Positions 8,766-18,390 of a stretch of DNA of 64,000 nt are shown one piece after another. The notes under the pieces are model-generated. The model was given only the letters and a program-made list of their open reading frames with translations. It was not told the origin of the DNA and ran no database searches. The translations under genes were made by a program, and so were the position numbers. How positions within the stretch are numbered: the stretch's first letter is position 1; each line of letters opens with the position of its first letter. The stretch is taken from positions 1-64,000 of the forward strand of contig NZ_BJMN01000001.1 of NCBI RefSeq assembly GCF_006539185.1, in the 5' to 3' direction. This DNA is from Streptomyces gardneri (GTDB lineage Bacteria; Actinomycetota; Actinomycetes; Streptomycetales; Streptomycetaceae).

Positions 8766-9635
8766 ATGAGCGCAGCGTCCAGTTCCCCCACCCCCACCCC
8801 GACGTCGTACGCGAACACGCCGACCCGTTCCGTGTCCGTGCGCGGTGTGGACTTCGTCTACCGGGAGCTCGGCCCGGGCGACGGCGTACCGCTGATCCTC
8901 CTCAACCACCTGTCCGCGGTTCTGGACAACTGGGACCCCCGCGTCGTCGACGGACTCGCCGCCCGCCGCCGGGTGATCACCTATGACAACCGCGGCGTCG
9001 GCGCGTCCGGCGGCTCCACGCCCGACACCATCGAGGCGATGGCCCTCGACACCGTGCTGTTCGTCCGGGCCCTCGGGTACGAGCAGGTCGACCTGCTCGG
9101 CCTGTCGATGGGCGGCTTCATCGCCCAGGTCATCGCGGCGCAGGAACCCCAGCTCATACGCAGGGTCATCCTCGCGGGCACGGGCCCCGCCGGAGGCCCC
9201 GGCATCGACAAGGTCACCCGGCTCACCGTCAAGGACACCCTCAGAGCCGTCCTGACCCGCAAGGACCCGAAGCAGTACCTCTTCTTCCCCGACACCACTG
9301 TCGGCCGGCGGGCGGCCCACGCCTTCCTCGACCGGCTGAAGGAGCGTACAGACGACCGCGACAAGGCCATCTCGATCTCCTCGTTCCGCGCCCAGCTGAA
9401 GGCCATCCACCGCTGGGGCCTCCAGGCGCCGGCCGATCTGTCGCGTATCCACCAACCGGTCCTGGTGGCCAACGGGGAGAGCGACCGGATGGTCCCGAGC
9501 GAGAACACCCTGGACCTGGCGGCCCGGCTGCCCAAGGGTGAAATCGAACCCCTCTACCCCGGCGCCGGACACGGCGGGATCTTCCAGTACCACGAGGTGT
9601 TCGTCCCGCGGGCGCTTGAATTCCTGGAAGCGTAG
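8766..9635 (+). CDS. Alpha/beta hydrolase
   Basis: 289 residues. LLGLSMGGF places the nucleophile Ser at about residue 114 in a GxSxG elbow. The oxyanion region is LLNHLSAVLDNWD, and YDNRGVGASGG precedes the nucleophile. The catalytic His is in GAGHGGIFQ near the C terminus, and the acid is likely in NGESDRMV. No signal peptide is visible; the first 20 residues are Ser/Pro/Thr-rich. AGGACC lies 8 bases before the start. It is last in the four-gene run behind the TetR operator, with 103 bases separating it from the reductase. Family members include esterases, haloperoxidase-like enzymes and epoxide hydrolases; substrate unknown. Confidence 0.85.
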   Translation: MSAASSSPTPTPTSYANTPTRSVSVRGVDFVYRELGPGDGVPLILLNHLSAVLDNWDPRVVDGLAARRRVITYDNRGVGASGGSTPDTIEAMALDTVLFVRALGYEQVDLLGLSMGGFIAQVIAAQEPQLIRRVILAGTGPAGGPGIDKVTRLTVKDTLRAVLTRKDPKQYLFFPDTTVGRRAAHAFLDRLKERTDDRDKAISISSFRAQLKAIHRWGLQAPADLSRIHQPVLVANGESDRMVPSENTLDLAARLPKGEIEPLYPGAGHGGIFQYHEVFVPRALEFLEA

Positions 9636-10116
9636 CCAGCCGTCAGACAGGTCCAGGGCCCCTGCACTGCATCCAGCGAGACCGGCACCAGCAGATCCGT
9701 CCACGTATGTCGGTGGAACCACTGATGATCACGGCGCACCGCCGAGGACCCGTGCCCAGGAATCCATGCGAGTCCATGCAAGACCACCTGCGCCAGCGTC
9801 TGAATGTCTGAGCCAAGGAACGCCGGCCCCAGCTCGCCCGCGTCCACATACGTCTCCGCTCCGGATTCGCCCACGTGAGGGGCGAGCGGCGGCCAGGACC
9901 TGTTTCCCGAATCTGCGGCAAGGCGGCCCTGACGTGCAGAGGGACGTCTCTCCCCACTGCGGAAATCACCCGCCCGTGGAAGCGAGTGATGCCACGCACG
10001 ACTGACTCGCCCAGGTAGGCGGCAGCTGAGGATCGTCAGGGAGGCTTCGCCCTTCTGCATGGTCAGTGCGCGGTAGCGTCGCCGAGAGGACCTATCAGGG
10101 AAGGAACGATCACCGG
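9636..10116. other. Intergenic stretch with possible decayed minus-strand ORF
   Basis: Roughly 480 bases. On the minus strand, protein-like segments occur in different frames (for example GITRFHGRVISAVGRDVP and GELGPAFLGSDIQTLAQVV), as expected for an old frameshifted gene, but I recognise no family. Third-position GC is weak. No RNA gene or repeat was seen. Confidence 0.3.
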
Positions 10117-10766
10117 ATGCCGCACAGCACTGATGTCGCCGATAGGCGCGGTCTGATCCTCGATTTTGCCGGTGTGCTCACCGCGAGCCCTATCGCCGTC
10201 CACCGTGATTGGTGCGTGTCCGAAGGACTGGCTCCGGGTGCGTGGCGCAGCACTCTCAATGATCACCCTGAGGGGCGGCGTCTGTACGCGGCTCTGGAGA
10301 TCGGCGAGATCGGGCAGGCCGAGTGGAACGAGGGCACGGCAGCTCTGTTGGGTGCGCATGTGGATCCGGTGAACCTGATGGGGCGGGCCTGGGCCAGGGT
10401 GCCGGCGGCCCGCCGGACGCGCTCGCGCGTGCCGCGCGGGAAGCCGGTCACCGGCTCGCTCTGCTGTCCAACAGCTTTGGCCTCGACCCGTTCAATCCTT
10501 ACGAACACGTCGGCATCTGTGACCTGTTCGACGCGCACGTCATCTCCGAGCTGGTCGGAATGGCCAAGCCCGACCCGGCGATCTACGAACTCGCCCTGGA
10601 TCGGATCGGGTTGCCGGGCGAGCGGTGCGTCTTCGTGGACGATCACGCGGTGAACCTTCCGCCGGCCGCCGAGCTGGGAATCGCCACCGTCCACGTCACG
10701 GATGAAGACACGGCCGTGGCTGAGCTGGAGGCCCTCCTCGGTGTCACGGCGGTGGTCGCCGCGTGA
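10117..10766 (+). pseudogene. HAD-superfamily hydrolase, single frameshift
   Basis: The ATG at 10117 opens a haloacid-dehalogenase-like protein. LILDFAGVLTASP is motif I, with the nucleophile Asp but Ala at the second acidic position, seen in some HAD subfamilies. The helical cap follows. Around 10400-10412 (GGTGCCGGCGGCCCGCC) the frame is lost, and the rest continues one frame over: LALLSNSFGLDP is motif II, AKPDPAIYELAL motif III, CVFVDDHAVNL motif IV. The size (about 215 residues) and both halves are otherwise complete. One restored base would make an intact gene, so this is either a recent mutation or a sequencing error. Confidence 0.8.
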
Positions 10767-10854
10767 GGCCAACTGCATTCTGATCAAAGGCTGTCGGCCT
10801 CGCCGTTTTTGCCAGTACTGTCCGCGTGGGGCCCATCACGCGGGGTTCTGGATC

Positions 10855-11439
10855 ATGCAGTGGTCGGAGTACACCACCTCTGAGCGCTTGAAGGCGCTGC
10901 GCGGCGGCATGACGCAGGAGCAGTTAGCGGAGGCCGCCGGCGTGTCCGTCGGCGTCGTCCGCAAGCTCGAACGCGGCGGGACGGCGTCGCTTCCGTCCCT
11001 TCTCTCGATTGCCGACTCGCTCGGTACGGACATCGCCGTGCTCCTCGGCCGGCAGGCGCCCCGCAGGTCCGTGGACCGCGACGAGCGGGCCGCGCTGCGC
11101 ATGGTCTCCGCAGCCACCCACGACGCCGCCATCGGCATCCCCGCCGAAGTCGAGCCGGGCACCGTCGAAGAGCTCCGTGCCGTCGTCCGTCGTGCGGACG
11201 ATGCCTACTGGGGAGGCCGGTACACCGAGCTCGGCACCCTCCTGGGCCGACTGCTCCCCGAGGCGCGAGCCAGGTTCGACGCCTCGGGCACGGCCGAGCG
11301 AGAGGCCGCCGCCGGAGTCCTGATCGACACCTTCCAGACCGCGGGCATGGCCGCCAACGTGCTCGGTTCCCGTGACCTCGCGTATGCGGCTCTGACGTAC
11401 GGCCGACAGATTGCCGCCCAGGGCGGCGACGACCTGCGT
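10855..11439 (+). pseudogene. XRE-family regulator, 3'-truncated
   Basis: The ATG at 10855 begins an HTH protein: SERLKALRGGMTQEQLAEAAG and VSVGVVRKLERGG are the Cro/C1 helix-turn-helix, then IADSLGTDIAVLLG. The downstream helical domain typical of Streptomyces XRE/TPR regulators starts normally (AALRMVSAATHDAAIG to ALTYGRQIAAQGGDDLR) and then stops matching at about residue 195. The family normally continues for about another 200 residues. From 11439 the DNA is an M4 peptidase gene in a different frame, so this reading frame ends in a short unrelated tail (GPPPHPARRTR). It is therefore a 5' gene fragment at a deletion or recombination junction. Confidence 0.8.
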
Positions 11440-13384
11440 GGACCACCACCGCACCCGGCGCGGCGGACCAGATGATCGACTACAGCAAGCGGCCCGCCTC
11501 CAGCCCCTTCAGCGGCGTCCTGCTGTCCACCTACGACGCCCGCGGCCGCGAGGCCTCCGCCGCTTCGGGCCGCTGGCCCAGCGGCATCCAGACCTTCCAC
11601 TCCGCCACGGCCGACCTGGGCGAGGACTTCACGAACTCGGGAGCCGTCGACGCCCATTGGGGGGCCGGGAAGGTGTACGACTTCTACTTCTCGAAGTTCG
11701 GCCGGACGGCCTCGACGGCAAGGCCGGCTTCGTCAACTCCCTCGTCGGCGTGGTCAGCAACGGCCGCCCCTTCAACAACGCCTTCTGGGACGGCGCCAAG
11801 ATGGTGTACGGCCAGGGTGGCGGCGACTACCGCACCTTCTCCGCCGACACCGACGTCGTCGGCCACGAGATGACCCACGGCGTCATCGAGCACACCGCGA
11901 ACCTCGTGTACGTCGGCCAGTCCGGCGCCATGAACGAGGCGATCGCCGACTACTTCGGCAACGCCATCGACGTCGAGGCCAACGGCCTCTCCATGGACGA
12001 CCCCGACACGGCCCTCCTCGGCGAGGACCTGTGCACCACCATGGCGCCCCGCGACTGCGCGCTGCGCGACCTCGACGACGGCGTGACCACCCAGGACGAC
12101 TTCATCGGCGTCACCTACCGCGGCGACAACGGCGGCGTCCACCTCAACTCCACCATCTTCTCCGGTGCGTTGTGGGAAATCCGGCAGAACCTGGACGACG
12201 ACTTCGCCGACAAGATCGTCTACCGCGCCCTGTCGGCCTACATGACCCCGCTCGACGGCTTCACCGACGGCCGTGAGGCAGTCCTCGCCGCCGCGCGGGA
12301 GCTGGGCGCGACGAAGGGCCAACTGGCGACCGTCAGCGAGGCGTTCGACGACCATGGCGTCGTCGAGGGCTGGGAGCGGAACCTCGGCGTCGACACGAAG
12401 ACGCTGATGACCGGCGTCAACATCGCCGGCACCGGTGTCGGCGCCGGAAACGGCACGTACGCCGTCTCCCGCTCCAACGCCTCCGGCGAGGAGCCCTACT
12501 CGGTGTGGATCGGCCGCACCGACGGCAAGGGAACCCCGGAACTGGTCAGCGGGAACACCGGCAACTACCAGGTGTACGCCGACACCGACGGAGAGACCGT
12601 CGTCTGGGCGGAGTACGGTTCCACGTCCATCGCCATCAAGGCCCGCGCGGTCTCCGGCGGCGTGGTCAGGACCGTCGCCCACGCCGGCATCAGCGCCGCC
12701 TCCCTCGCGGTCGACGGCGACGACATCGTCTTCACCGACTTCGACCCGCGGTTCGGCCTGGAGCACGTCGTGCACTTCGACATGAAGACGGGCGTCAGGA
12801 CCGCCGTCGACCAGGGCCGCGCCGACCGTGCCACCGCCCTGCCCTCCGTCCGCGACGGTAAGATCGCCTACGCCAAGGTGTGGTCGCAGCCCGACGGCTA
12901 CCACCTGGGCGCCGAGGTCTTCGACATCGCGACCGGCACCACCACGCTGATGCCCGGTGACACCACCAAGACGATGGGAATCGGCCAGACAGCGATCACC
13001 GACGACGGCGTCTTCTGGCTGCGGGACGCCGACATCACGGACGGCGGCAAGGCCTCCCTGGAGCGGGCCGGCGTCGACGGCTCGAACCCCGTCACCGTCC
13101 TGCCCGAGGCCATCGAGGCCCCGGTCTACGGCTACTCCCTGACCGCCTCCGACGACGCCGTCACCCTCACCTCGCTGCCGCCGGCCACGTCCTGGGACAA
13201 CGCCACCCTGCCCAAGCTGTACCAGGTGGCGCCCGACGGCAAGGGCGGCGTGAAGCGGGTCTCCTGTAACCGCGGCGACCAGGTCTACGCCGCCGCCGAC
13301 ACCGGCAAGCGGGTGGTCTGGCTGGACGGCACCACCGGCTCCACCGACCTGGTGATGCGCGACCGCCCGGCCGGCACCTGCTGA
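11439..13384 (+). pseudogene. M4 (thermolysin-like) metallopeptidase, 5'-truncated and frameshifted
   Basis: Homology starts abruptly at 11439 (WTTTAPGAADQMIDYSKR). Signal peptide, FTP/PepSY propeptide and the first part of the catalytic domain are missing. Near 11699-11706 one G is absent (GGCCGGACGG, where FGR-DGLDGK needs one more). The rest is intact: GHEMTHGVIEHTANL carries the HExxH zinc site, NEAIADYFGN the third ligand Glu, and GGVHLNSTIFSGALWEI the His proton-donor region. About 330 C-terminal residues form a repetitive beta-rich domain (NYQVYADTDGETVVWAEYG type repeats), probably a propeller-like surface domain. An intact relative would be a secreted neutral protease; this copy should not make active enzyme. 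Confidence 0.85.
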
Positions 13385-13428
13385 TCCGGACCGGCGCCGG
13401 CGCGCGGTAGCCCGTAACCGAGAGGAAG

Positions 13429-13459
13429 GGCCCGGCACTCCCCAGGGGGGTGTCGGGCC
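13429..13459. terminator. Hairpin between converging gene remnants
   Basis: GGCCCGGCACTCCC pairs with GGGGTGTCGGGCC-type sequence over 14 positions (two G-U pairs) around a 3-base loop. It sits directly after the M4 peptidase stop and before the end of the opposing acyl-CoA synthetase remnant. No T-run follows, as usual in high-GC actinobacteria. Confidence 0.6.
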
Positions 13460-13494
13460 GTTCGGTGTGTGCGGTCCTTCGGCGTGCCGGGACG

Positions 13495-13947
13495 TCAGGG
13501 ACGGGTGGCCGCGATCTCCCGCTTGAGGATCTTGCCCGTGGCGCCCTTGGGCAGCGCGTCGAGGATCCAGACCACCCGGGGGTACTTGTACGCGGCGACC
13601 TGGCCGCGCACGAACTCCCGCAGCTCCGCGGGGGTCGCGTCGGCGCCGGGGCGCAGCGCGACCGCGGCGCCGACCTCCTCGCCGAGCACGTCGTCGGGCA
13701 GTCAATCACGGCGGCCTCGGCGACGGCCGGGTGCTCGTACAGGACCTCCTCGATCTCCCGGGGGCAGACGTTGTAGCCGCCGCGGATCACGAGGTCCTTC
13801 TTGCGGTCGACGATGGAGTAGTAGCCGTCCTCGTCGACGCGGGCCAGGTCACCCGTGTACAGCCAGCCGTCCTTCACCGTCTCGGCGGTGGCCTCCGGGC
13901 GGCCCCAGTACCCCTTCATGACGTTGTGTCCGCGCACGCATTCACCG
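13495..13947 (-). pseudogene. Acyl-CoA synthetase (AMP-dependent), C-terminal remnant
   Basis: The reading ends at 13495 with [11 protein letters not shown], the C-terminal motif holding the catalytic Lys of ANL enzymes. Upstream are [18 protein letters not shown] (A8-like hinge region) and [20 protein letters not shown]. The frame shifts by one base near 13694-13700 (IDCP to VLGEEVG). Homology stops at about 13947 ([14 protein letters not shown]). Some 350 residues with the ATP-binding core are gone. Immediately beyond, on the opposite strand, begins a TPR-like remnant, so two unrelated gene fragments abut here. It cannot be functional. Confidence 0.85.
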
Positions 13948-13951
13948 ACCG

Positions 13952-14239
13952 CTGGCCGAGGCCGATCCGGCCGCCCACGAATCCGACCTTGCCCTGACGC
14001 TGGGCATGCTCGTCTCCGTCGAGATCGCCTCAGGGAGGCCCGGCTCACCGGTGGCCGTCGATGCGGCCCAGGGGGCCGTGGAGATCGTCCGGCGGCTGGC
14101 CCGGAGCCAGCCCGAGCGGTACGGCCGCCAACTGGAGGCCGCCCTTGTCATGTTGCGGTACCACCCAGGACGGCCACTTCTGACGGCCTGGCCCGGTCCC
14201 GGGGCTCGATACCGGCGGGTGTGGCCGGCCGGGGAGTGA
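13952..14239 (+). pseudogene. TPR-like helical protein, internal/C-terminal remnant
   Basis: From 13952 the plus strand reads [60 protein letters not shown]. This regular Ala/Leu-rich helical pattern resembles the TPR arrays of large actinobacterial NB-ARC/TPR proteins. There is no start codon with a ribosome site, and homology appears to stop by about 14170, after which the frame drifts to a stop at 14239. It directly adjoins the acyl-CoA synthetase remnant. The assignment rests on pattern only. Confidence 0.45.
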
Positions 14240-14299
14240 AGGGGACGACACCGAGCCCACTGTCGGTGCAGGAGCGTGCGACTGGCGGTTCGGCGGCAG

Positions 14300-15667
14300 T
14301 CAGGCCCCGGCGGCCGCGCGCCGGATCGCGTCGAGGGTGCGCGTCACATCGTCGTCGGTGGTCGACCAGTTGCTCACCGAGATCCTCATGACGCGTCTGC
14401 CGTGCCAGGTGGAGCCGCTGATCCACGCGGTGCCGTCGTCGAGCAGCCGGGCGAGTACCCGGTCGGTGCGCCCGTCGCTGCCGAACTCGGCGCAGACCTG
14501 CGTGAACGCGACCTCGTTGAGAACCGTCGCGCCGTCGATCTCGGCGATGCCGGCGGCGAACGCGGAGGCGTGGCGGCACAGCCGCTCGACGAGGTCGGAG
14601 ACGCCTGACCGGCCGAGGCACCTGAGGGCGGCCCACACGGTGAACGCGCGGCCGCGCCGCGAGAGTTCGGGCACCTTGTCGATGGGGTCACCGTGCTCGT
14701 GCTGGATGAGGTAGTCGCCACGCTGGCCCATCGCCGCCCGGACCGCGGACGCGTCGCGGACGATCGCGAGTCCGCAGTCGTAGGGGACGTTCAACGTCTT
14801 GTGGGCGTCCGTCGCCCAGGAGTCCGCGTCCGCGCAGCCCGCCGTCAGGTGGGCGCAGTGCGGCGAGGCGGCCGCCCACAGTCCGAACGCGCCGTCGACA
14901 TGGACCCAGGCGTCTGCCTCGCGCGCCGCACGGATGCTCGCGACGAAGGGATCGAACGCGCCGGAGTGGATGTCGCCGGCCTGGAGGATCACGATCGTGG
15001 GGCGCTGTCCGCCGGCCGTCAGCGCCCGCTGCAGGGCCTCGGGCTCGATACGTCCTTGATCGTCCGCCGTCACCAGCTCGGGCAGACCGAGCCCGAGGTA
15101 GCGCAGGGCCAGGTCGATGGCCATGTGCCGGGACTCGCCGGCGACGACACGCACGGGCGGGCCACCCGTGAGGCCGTCGCGGGCGACGTTCCAGCCGGTG
15201 CGCCGCAGTACCGTGTCCCGCCCGGCGGCGAGGCACGTGAAGTTGGCCATCGTCGCACCCGTGGTGAAGCCGACGGAGCTGTCCCTCGGCAGGCCGAGCA
15301 GATCGAGCAACCAGGCGCCGGCGATCTCCTCCGCCGCCGCGTACGCGGGGGAGACAGTGCGCATCACACAATTCTGGTCCCAGGCGCTGACCAGCCAGTC
15401 GGCGGCCAGCGCGGCCGGCTCGGTGCCGCCCACCACGAACCCGTAGAAGCGGCCGCTGGGGAACGCGGTGAGCCCCGGCTCACAGGCCGTGGCCAGCAGG
15501 TCGACGACGTCGGCGGGCGTACCGGGGCCGGCAGGCAGTTCGGCACCGAGCGCGCTCACGATCTCGTCGACCGAAGCGCGGGCGGGAATCCGGCGGTCGG
15601 GCAGGCTCGCCAGCCACCGGACAGCATGCTCGTACGCCTGTCGGAGCGCAGCCTCACGCGCGTCCAT
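14300..15667 (-). CDS. PLP-dependent decarboxylase, group II (aromatic-L-amino-acid decarboxylase-like)
   Basis: 455 residues from the ATG at 15667 (MDAREAALRQAYEHA); a longer in-frame start lies in Arg-rich non-family sequence. SVGFTTGATMANFTCLAAGRD binds the PLP phosphate, and HVDGAFGLWAA supplies the Asp that contacts the pyridine nitrogen. SWATDAHKTLNVPYDCG holds the Schiff-base Lys. Group II decarboxylases remove CO2 from amino acids such as Trp, Tyr, DOPA or Glu; the substrate cannot be read from sequence. It is divergent from a Rieske oxygenase gene across 213 bases, which may mean related control but not necessarily one pathway. Confidence 0.88.
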   Translation of the reverse strand: MDAREAALRQAYEHAVRWLASLPDRRIPARASVDEIVSALGAELPAGPGTPADVVDLLATACEPGLTAFPSGRFYGFVVGGTEPAALAADWLVSAWDQNCVMRTVSPAYAAAEEIAGAWLLDLLGLPRDSSVGFTTGATMANFTCLAAGRDTVLRRTGWNVARDGLTGGPPVRVVAGESRHMAIDLALRYLGLGLPELVTADDQGRIEPEALQRALTAGGQRPTIVILQAGDIHSGAFDPFVASIRAAREADAWVHVDGAFGLWAAASPHCAHLTAGCADADSWATDAHKTLNVPYDCGLAIVRDASAVRAAMGQRGDYLIQHEHGDPIDKVPELSRRGRAFTVWAALRCLGRSGVSDLVERLCRHASAFAAGIAEIDGATVLNEVAFTQVCAEFGSDGRTDRVLARLLDDGTAWISGSTWHGRRVMRISVSNWSTTDDDVTRTLDAIRRAAAGA

Positions 15668-15754
15668 ACCTCGGACTATGCGACGGTCGCCGCCGCCCCG
15701 CAACACCTCGGCGATTCGACTCGCCAACCCGGCTCGTCCGAGTGCACGGCGCAT

Positions 15755-15785
15755 TTGACACCGCCTTGCGTGTCTCATTTAGGGT
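15755..15785 (+). promoter_or_regulatory. Candidate sigma-70-type promoter for the Rieske oxygenase gene
   Basis: TTGACA at 15755-15760 is a consensus -35. TAGGGT at 15780-15785 is a Streptomyces-like -10 at 19 bases, or TTTAGG at 17 bases. It lies about 95 bases upstream of the Rieske gene start. Confidence 0.45.
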
Positions 15786-15880
15786 GAAATCCGACATGCG
15801 TAAGAAGTGGCGGCCCGGCATCCCCTACGGAGCGCCCGTCTCATGCGTTCAGGCACCGGCCTTCGGGCCTTGGAGGTCAG

Positions 15881-16966
15881 ATGACGGAGGACTCCGGACA
15901 ACGGCACCCGCAGACCGCCTCGGGAGCGGACCTGCGGCGCGTGGGGATCCACCCGGACTTCTGGTATCCCGTGGCCCGGTCCAAGGACGTCTCCCGCGGG
16001 AGGACTTTCGCCGCCGTGTTCGCGGGTGAGCGGATCGCGCTGTACCGGACCGAGAGCGGTGCGGTCTTCGCACTGGAGGACCGTTGCGCTCACCGGCAGG
16101 TGCCCCTGAGCATGGGCGTCGTGGAGGGCGAGACGCTCCGCTGTTGTTACCACGCGTGGGCGTATCGGGGGAACGGTCACATCTCGCAGATTCCGTATCT
16201 CCCCAAAGGCGTCAGCAGGCCGCCTCGTGGCGTGCGGGCCTTTCCGGTTCGGGAGAGATACGGGTTCGTGTTCGTGTTCCCCGGAGACAGGGAACGGGCG
16301 GAGACCACGCCCCTGCCCGAGCTGCCGGAGTTCGCAGCACCGACGCACAAGACCATGACCTTCTCGCGGACTGTGCGCTGCCACTACTCGTTCATGCACG
16401 AGAACCTCCTCGACATGAACCATCAGTTCCTGCACCGAGGTGTCCTCGGCAGGATCAAGCCGGAGCTGCTCGGCTATGAGACGGGCTCCCGCTTCGTCGA
16501 GGCCCGCTACTTGTTCGTCCCCGGAGGCGGAAAGAAGGACCGGGGTGCCGGCCTGTTGTCGGCCGAGGGGATCGGGGGCAGCACGTCTCCCGACGTCATC
16601 ACGGTACGGACCGAGTACCCCTATCAGACGCTGCAAGCCGTTCCGGTGAAGGACGACCAGCCCGCTTTCTCCCTCTGGGTGGCTTACGTACCGAAGGATG
16701 CCGAACAGCGGATGAACCACACATTCGGTCTCCTCGCGATCGCGCGACCACCGGTCCCGGGCCTCATCGAGCTCGCTTGGCCCTTCATCCGTCGCTTCAC
16801 CGAGCGGGTGTTCGCCGAGGACAGGATGGCTGTCGAGGCCGAGCAGCGCGCCTGGGACGAGCAGGGTGAGGACCGGAATCACGAGGTCTTCCCGCTCATC
16901 CTCCACGTCCGCGACGTGCTGCGCGCCAACGGTGTTCCTCTTGAGGGCCAGGCCGTGACACCTTGA
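15881..16966 (+). CDS. Rieske [2Fe-2S] aromatic-ring/steroid-type oxygenase, alpha subunit
   Basis: 361 residues. The Rieske cluster ligands are Cys69-x-His71 (CAH) and Cys88-x-x-His91 (CCYH), with exactly 16 residues between them. The mononuclear iron site is DMNHQFLH, Asp178, His181, His185. Length and layout match single-component-type alpha subunits such as phthalate, vanillate or 3-ketosteroid oxygenases. These need a separate reductase, and none is adjacent. The ATG follows TTGGAGGTCAG. It probably hydroxylates or demethylates a cyclic substrate in the cytoplasm; identity unknown. Confidence 0.9.
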   Translation: MTEDSGQRHPQTASGADLRRVGIHPDFWYPVARSKDVSRGRTFAAVFAGERIALYRTESGAVFALEDRCAHRQVPLSMGVVEGETLRCCYHAWAYRGNGHISQIPYLPKGVSRPPRGVRAFPVRERYGFVFVFPGDRERAETTPLPELPEFAAPTHKTMTFSRTVRCHYSFMHENLLDMNHQFLHRGVLGRIKPELLGYETGSRFVEARYLFVPGGGKKDRGAGLLSAEGIGGSTSPDVITVRTEYPYQTLQAVPVKDDQPAFSLWVAYVPKDAEQRMNHTFGLLAIARPPVPGLIELAWPFIRRFTERVFAEDRMAVEAEQRAWDEQGEDRNHEVFPLILHVRDVLRANGVPLEGQAVTP

Positions 16967-17003
16967 GCAGTGGCTGAGTCACCTCGCCGGCATGCCCCTC
17001 CCG

Positions 17004-17924
17004 TCATGGTGCATCAGTCGGTCCGTCCGGGTCCGGCGGGCGGTGGTCCAGGCAGCAGCGGACGAAGTCCTGGACGACTCGGTCGGTGTCGGCGGCGGGC
17101 GGCCAGGCGACGCCGACACTGGTCGGGGCGACGCCGGTGACGGGCCGGTAGACGATGCCGGGGCGCGGGTAGAAGCGGGCGGCGGACGCGGGGGCGAGAG
17201 CGATGCCGTAGCCGTTGGCGATGGCGGTGAGCCAGTCGTCCGGGTTCTCGGTGACGGCTCCGATGAGGACGGGCCGGCCCTCGCGGGCGTCGACGGCCAG
17301 CCAGTAGTCGCGCCAGGGGCCGGTCTCGGGCGGGGCGGCGACGAAGGGTTCGTCCCACAGTTCGGAGAAGGGGATCTCGGCACGGCCGGCCAGCGGATGG
17401 TCGTCGGGCAGGACGGCCCACCGGTCCTCGGTCAGCAGCGTTTCGGTCCGCAGGCCTTCCTGGCCGGGGAAGGGGAGCCGGAGCAGCGCGGCGTCGACGT
17501 CCCCGGCGGCGAGTCCGGCGGTGGGGTCCGACCACGGCGCCTGGCGCATGTCCACGCGCCAGCCGGGCCGGCGGGCGGCGAACGCGGCGGTGATCCGCGG
17601 GGTGAGTTCGTTGGCGGCGCTCGCGAGGAAGCCGACGCGCAGGACACGGGCGGCGCGCGAGGCAGCGCTCCGGGTCTCGCGGCGCACCCGGTCCCAGTCG
17701 GCGAGCAGGCCGGGGACGCCGGCGGCGAGGGCGCGGCCGGGCTCGGTGAGGGTCATACCGGCCCGGGAGCGGGTGAAGAGCCGGACGTCGAGGAGGGTTT
17801 CCAGCTGCCGGATCTGTTTGGTGAGCGCCGGCTGGGAGATGAACAGCCCTTGCGCGGCGCGGGTGAGGTTGCCTTCCTGGGCGACGGCGGCGAAGTAGCG
17901 GAGCAATCGGGTGTCCACATCCAT
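17004..17924 (-). CDS. LysR-family transcriptional regulator
   Basis: 306 residues. The N-terminal winged HTH (LLRYFAAVAQEGNLTRAAQG, LFISQPALTKQIRQLE, LLDVRLFTRS) spans residues 7-60 and is diagnostic. A two-lobed periplasmic-binding-like effector domain follows from about residue 90 (LRVGFLASAANELTPRI). It is divergent from a small DoxX-like membrane protein 109 bases away, the usual LysR-target arrangement, so that gene is the likely target. The effector is unknown. Confidence 0.9.
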   Translation of the reverse strand: MDVDTRLLRYFAAVAQEGNLTRAAQGLFISQPALTKQIRQLETLLDVRLFTRSRAGMTLTEPGRALAAGVPGLLADWDRVRRETRSAASRAARVLRVGFLASAANELTPRITAAFAARRPGWRVDMRQAPWSDPTAGLAAGDVDAALLRLPFPGQEGLRTETLLTEDRWAVLPDDHPLAGRAEIPFSELWDEPFVAAPPETGPWRDYWLAVDAREGRPVLIGAVTENPDDWLTAIANGYGIALAPASAARFYPRPGIVYRPVTGVAPTSVGVAWPPAADTDRVVQDFVRCCLDHRPPDPDGPTDAP

Positions 17925-18033
17925 GCCGTCAGGCTATGGATGCAGGTATTGGACCCGCAACGGTGGGCGCGGGGAGGGTGGTGAGCAGGGCCGAACGCCC
18001 TCTCGTCGGGCTTCTTTCGCCATGGAGGTTTCC

Positions 18034-18390
18034 GTGTTCGCCGTCTATGTCGTCCTCACCGTGCTCACCGCCGCCGTTCTCGCGTACGGCGCGTGTCTGG
18101 ACTTCGTCCGGCACCCGTCGATCGCCGCGATCGCGGACCGTGTGAGCGTGCCGCGGACGTGGATGGTGCCGTTGGGGGCGTGTCTTGCGGCGGGTTCGGC
18201 CGGGCTGTTGGCGGGGTTCGTCGTTCCGTGGATCGGGGCGGCGGCCGGGGTGGGGCTGGTGCTGTACTTCCTCGGGGCGGTCGGCGCACATCTGCGGGTC
18301 GGCGACCTTCGGATCGGCGGGGCCCTCGTCTGCCTGGCGCTGTCGGTTGCCGTGCTCGTCCTGGGCATCGCGGTGCACGGGACGGAATAG
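18034..18390 (+). CDS. DoxX-like small membrane protein
   Basis: 118 residues from the GTG at 18034, chosen because GGAGG lies 5 bases upstream (18024-18028). An in-frame ATG at 18022 overlaps that site. Four hydrophobic helices are visible: VYVVLTVLTAAVLAYGACLD, MVPLGACLAAGSAGLLAGF, IGAAAGVGLVLYFLGAVGAH and ALVCLALSVAVLVLGIAV, with a conserved-looking HLRVGD loop. This is the DoxX/DoxD-like fold; some actinobacterial members help with thiol or redox stress. It is probably under the divergent LysR regulator. Confidence 0.75.
   Translation: MFAVYVVLTVLTAAVLAYGACLDFVRHPSIAAIADRVSVPRTWMVPLGACLAAGSAGLLAGFVVPWIGAAAGVGLVLYFLGAVGAHLRVGDLRIGGALVCLALSVAVLVLGIAVHGTE

Noticed and set aside
14300..16966. 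A biosynthetic gene cluster around the PLP decarboxylase and Rieske oxygenase
   Set aside because: The two genes are divergent and there is no core synthase, ferredoxin reductase, transporter or pathway regulator beside them.
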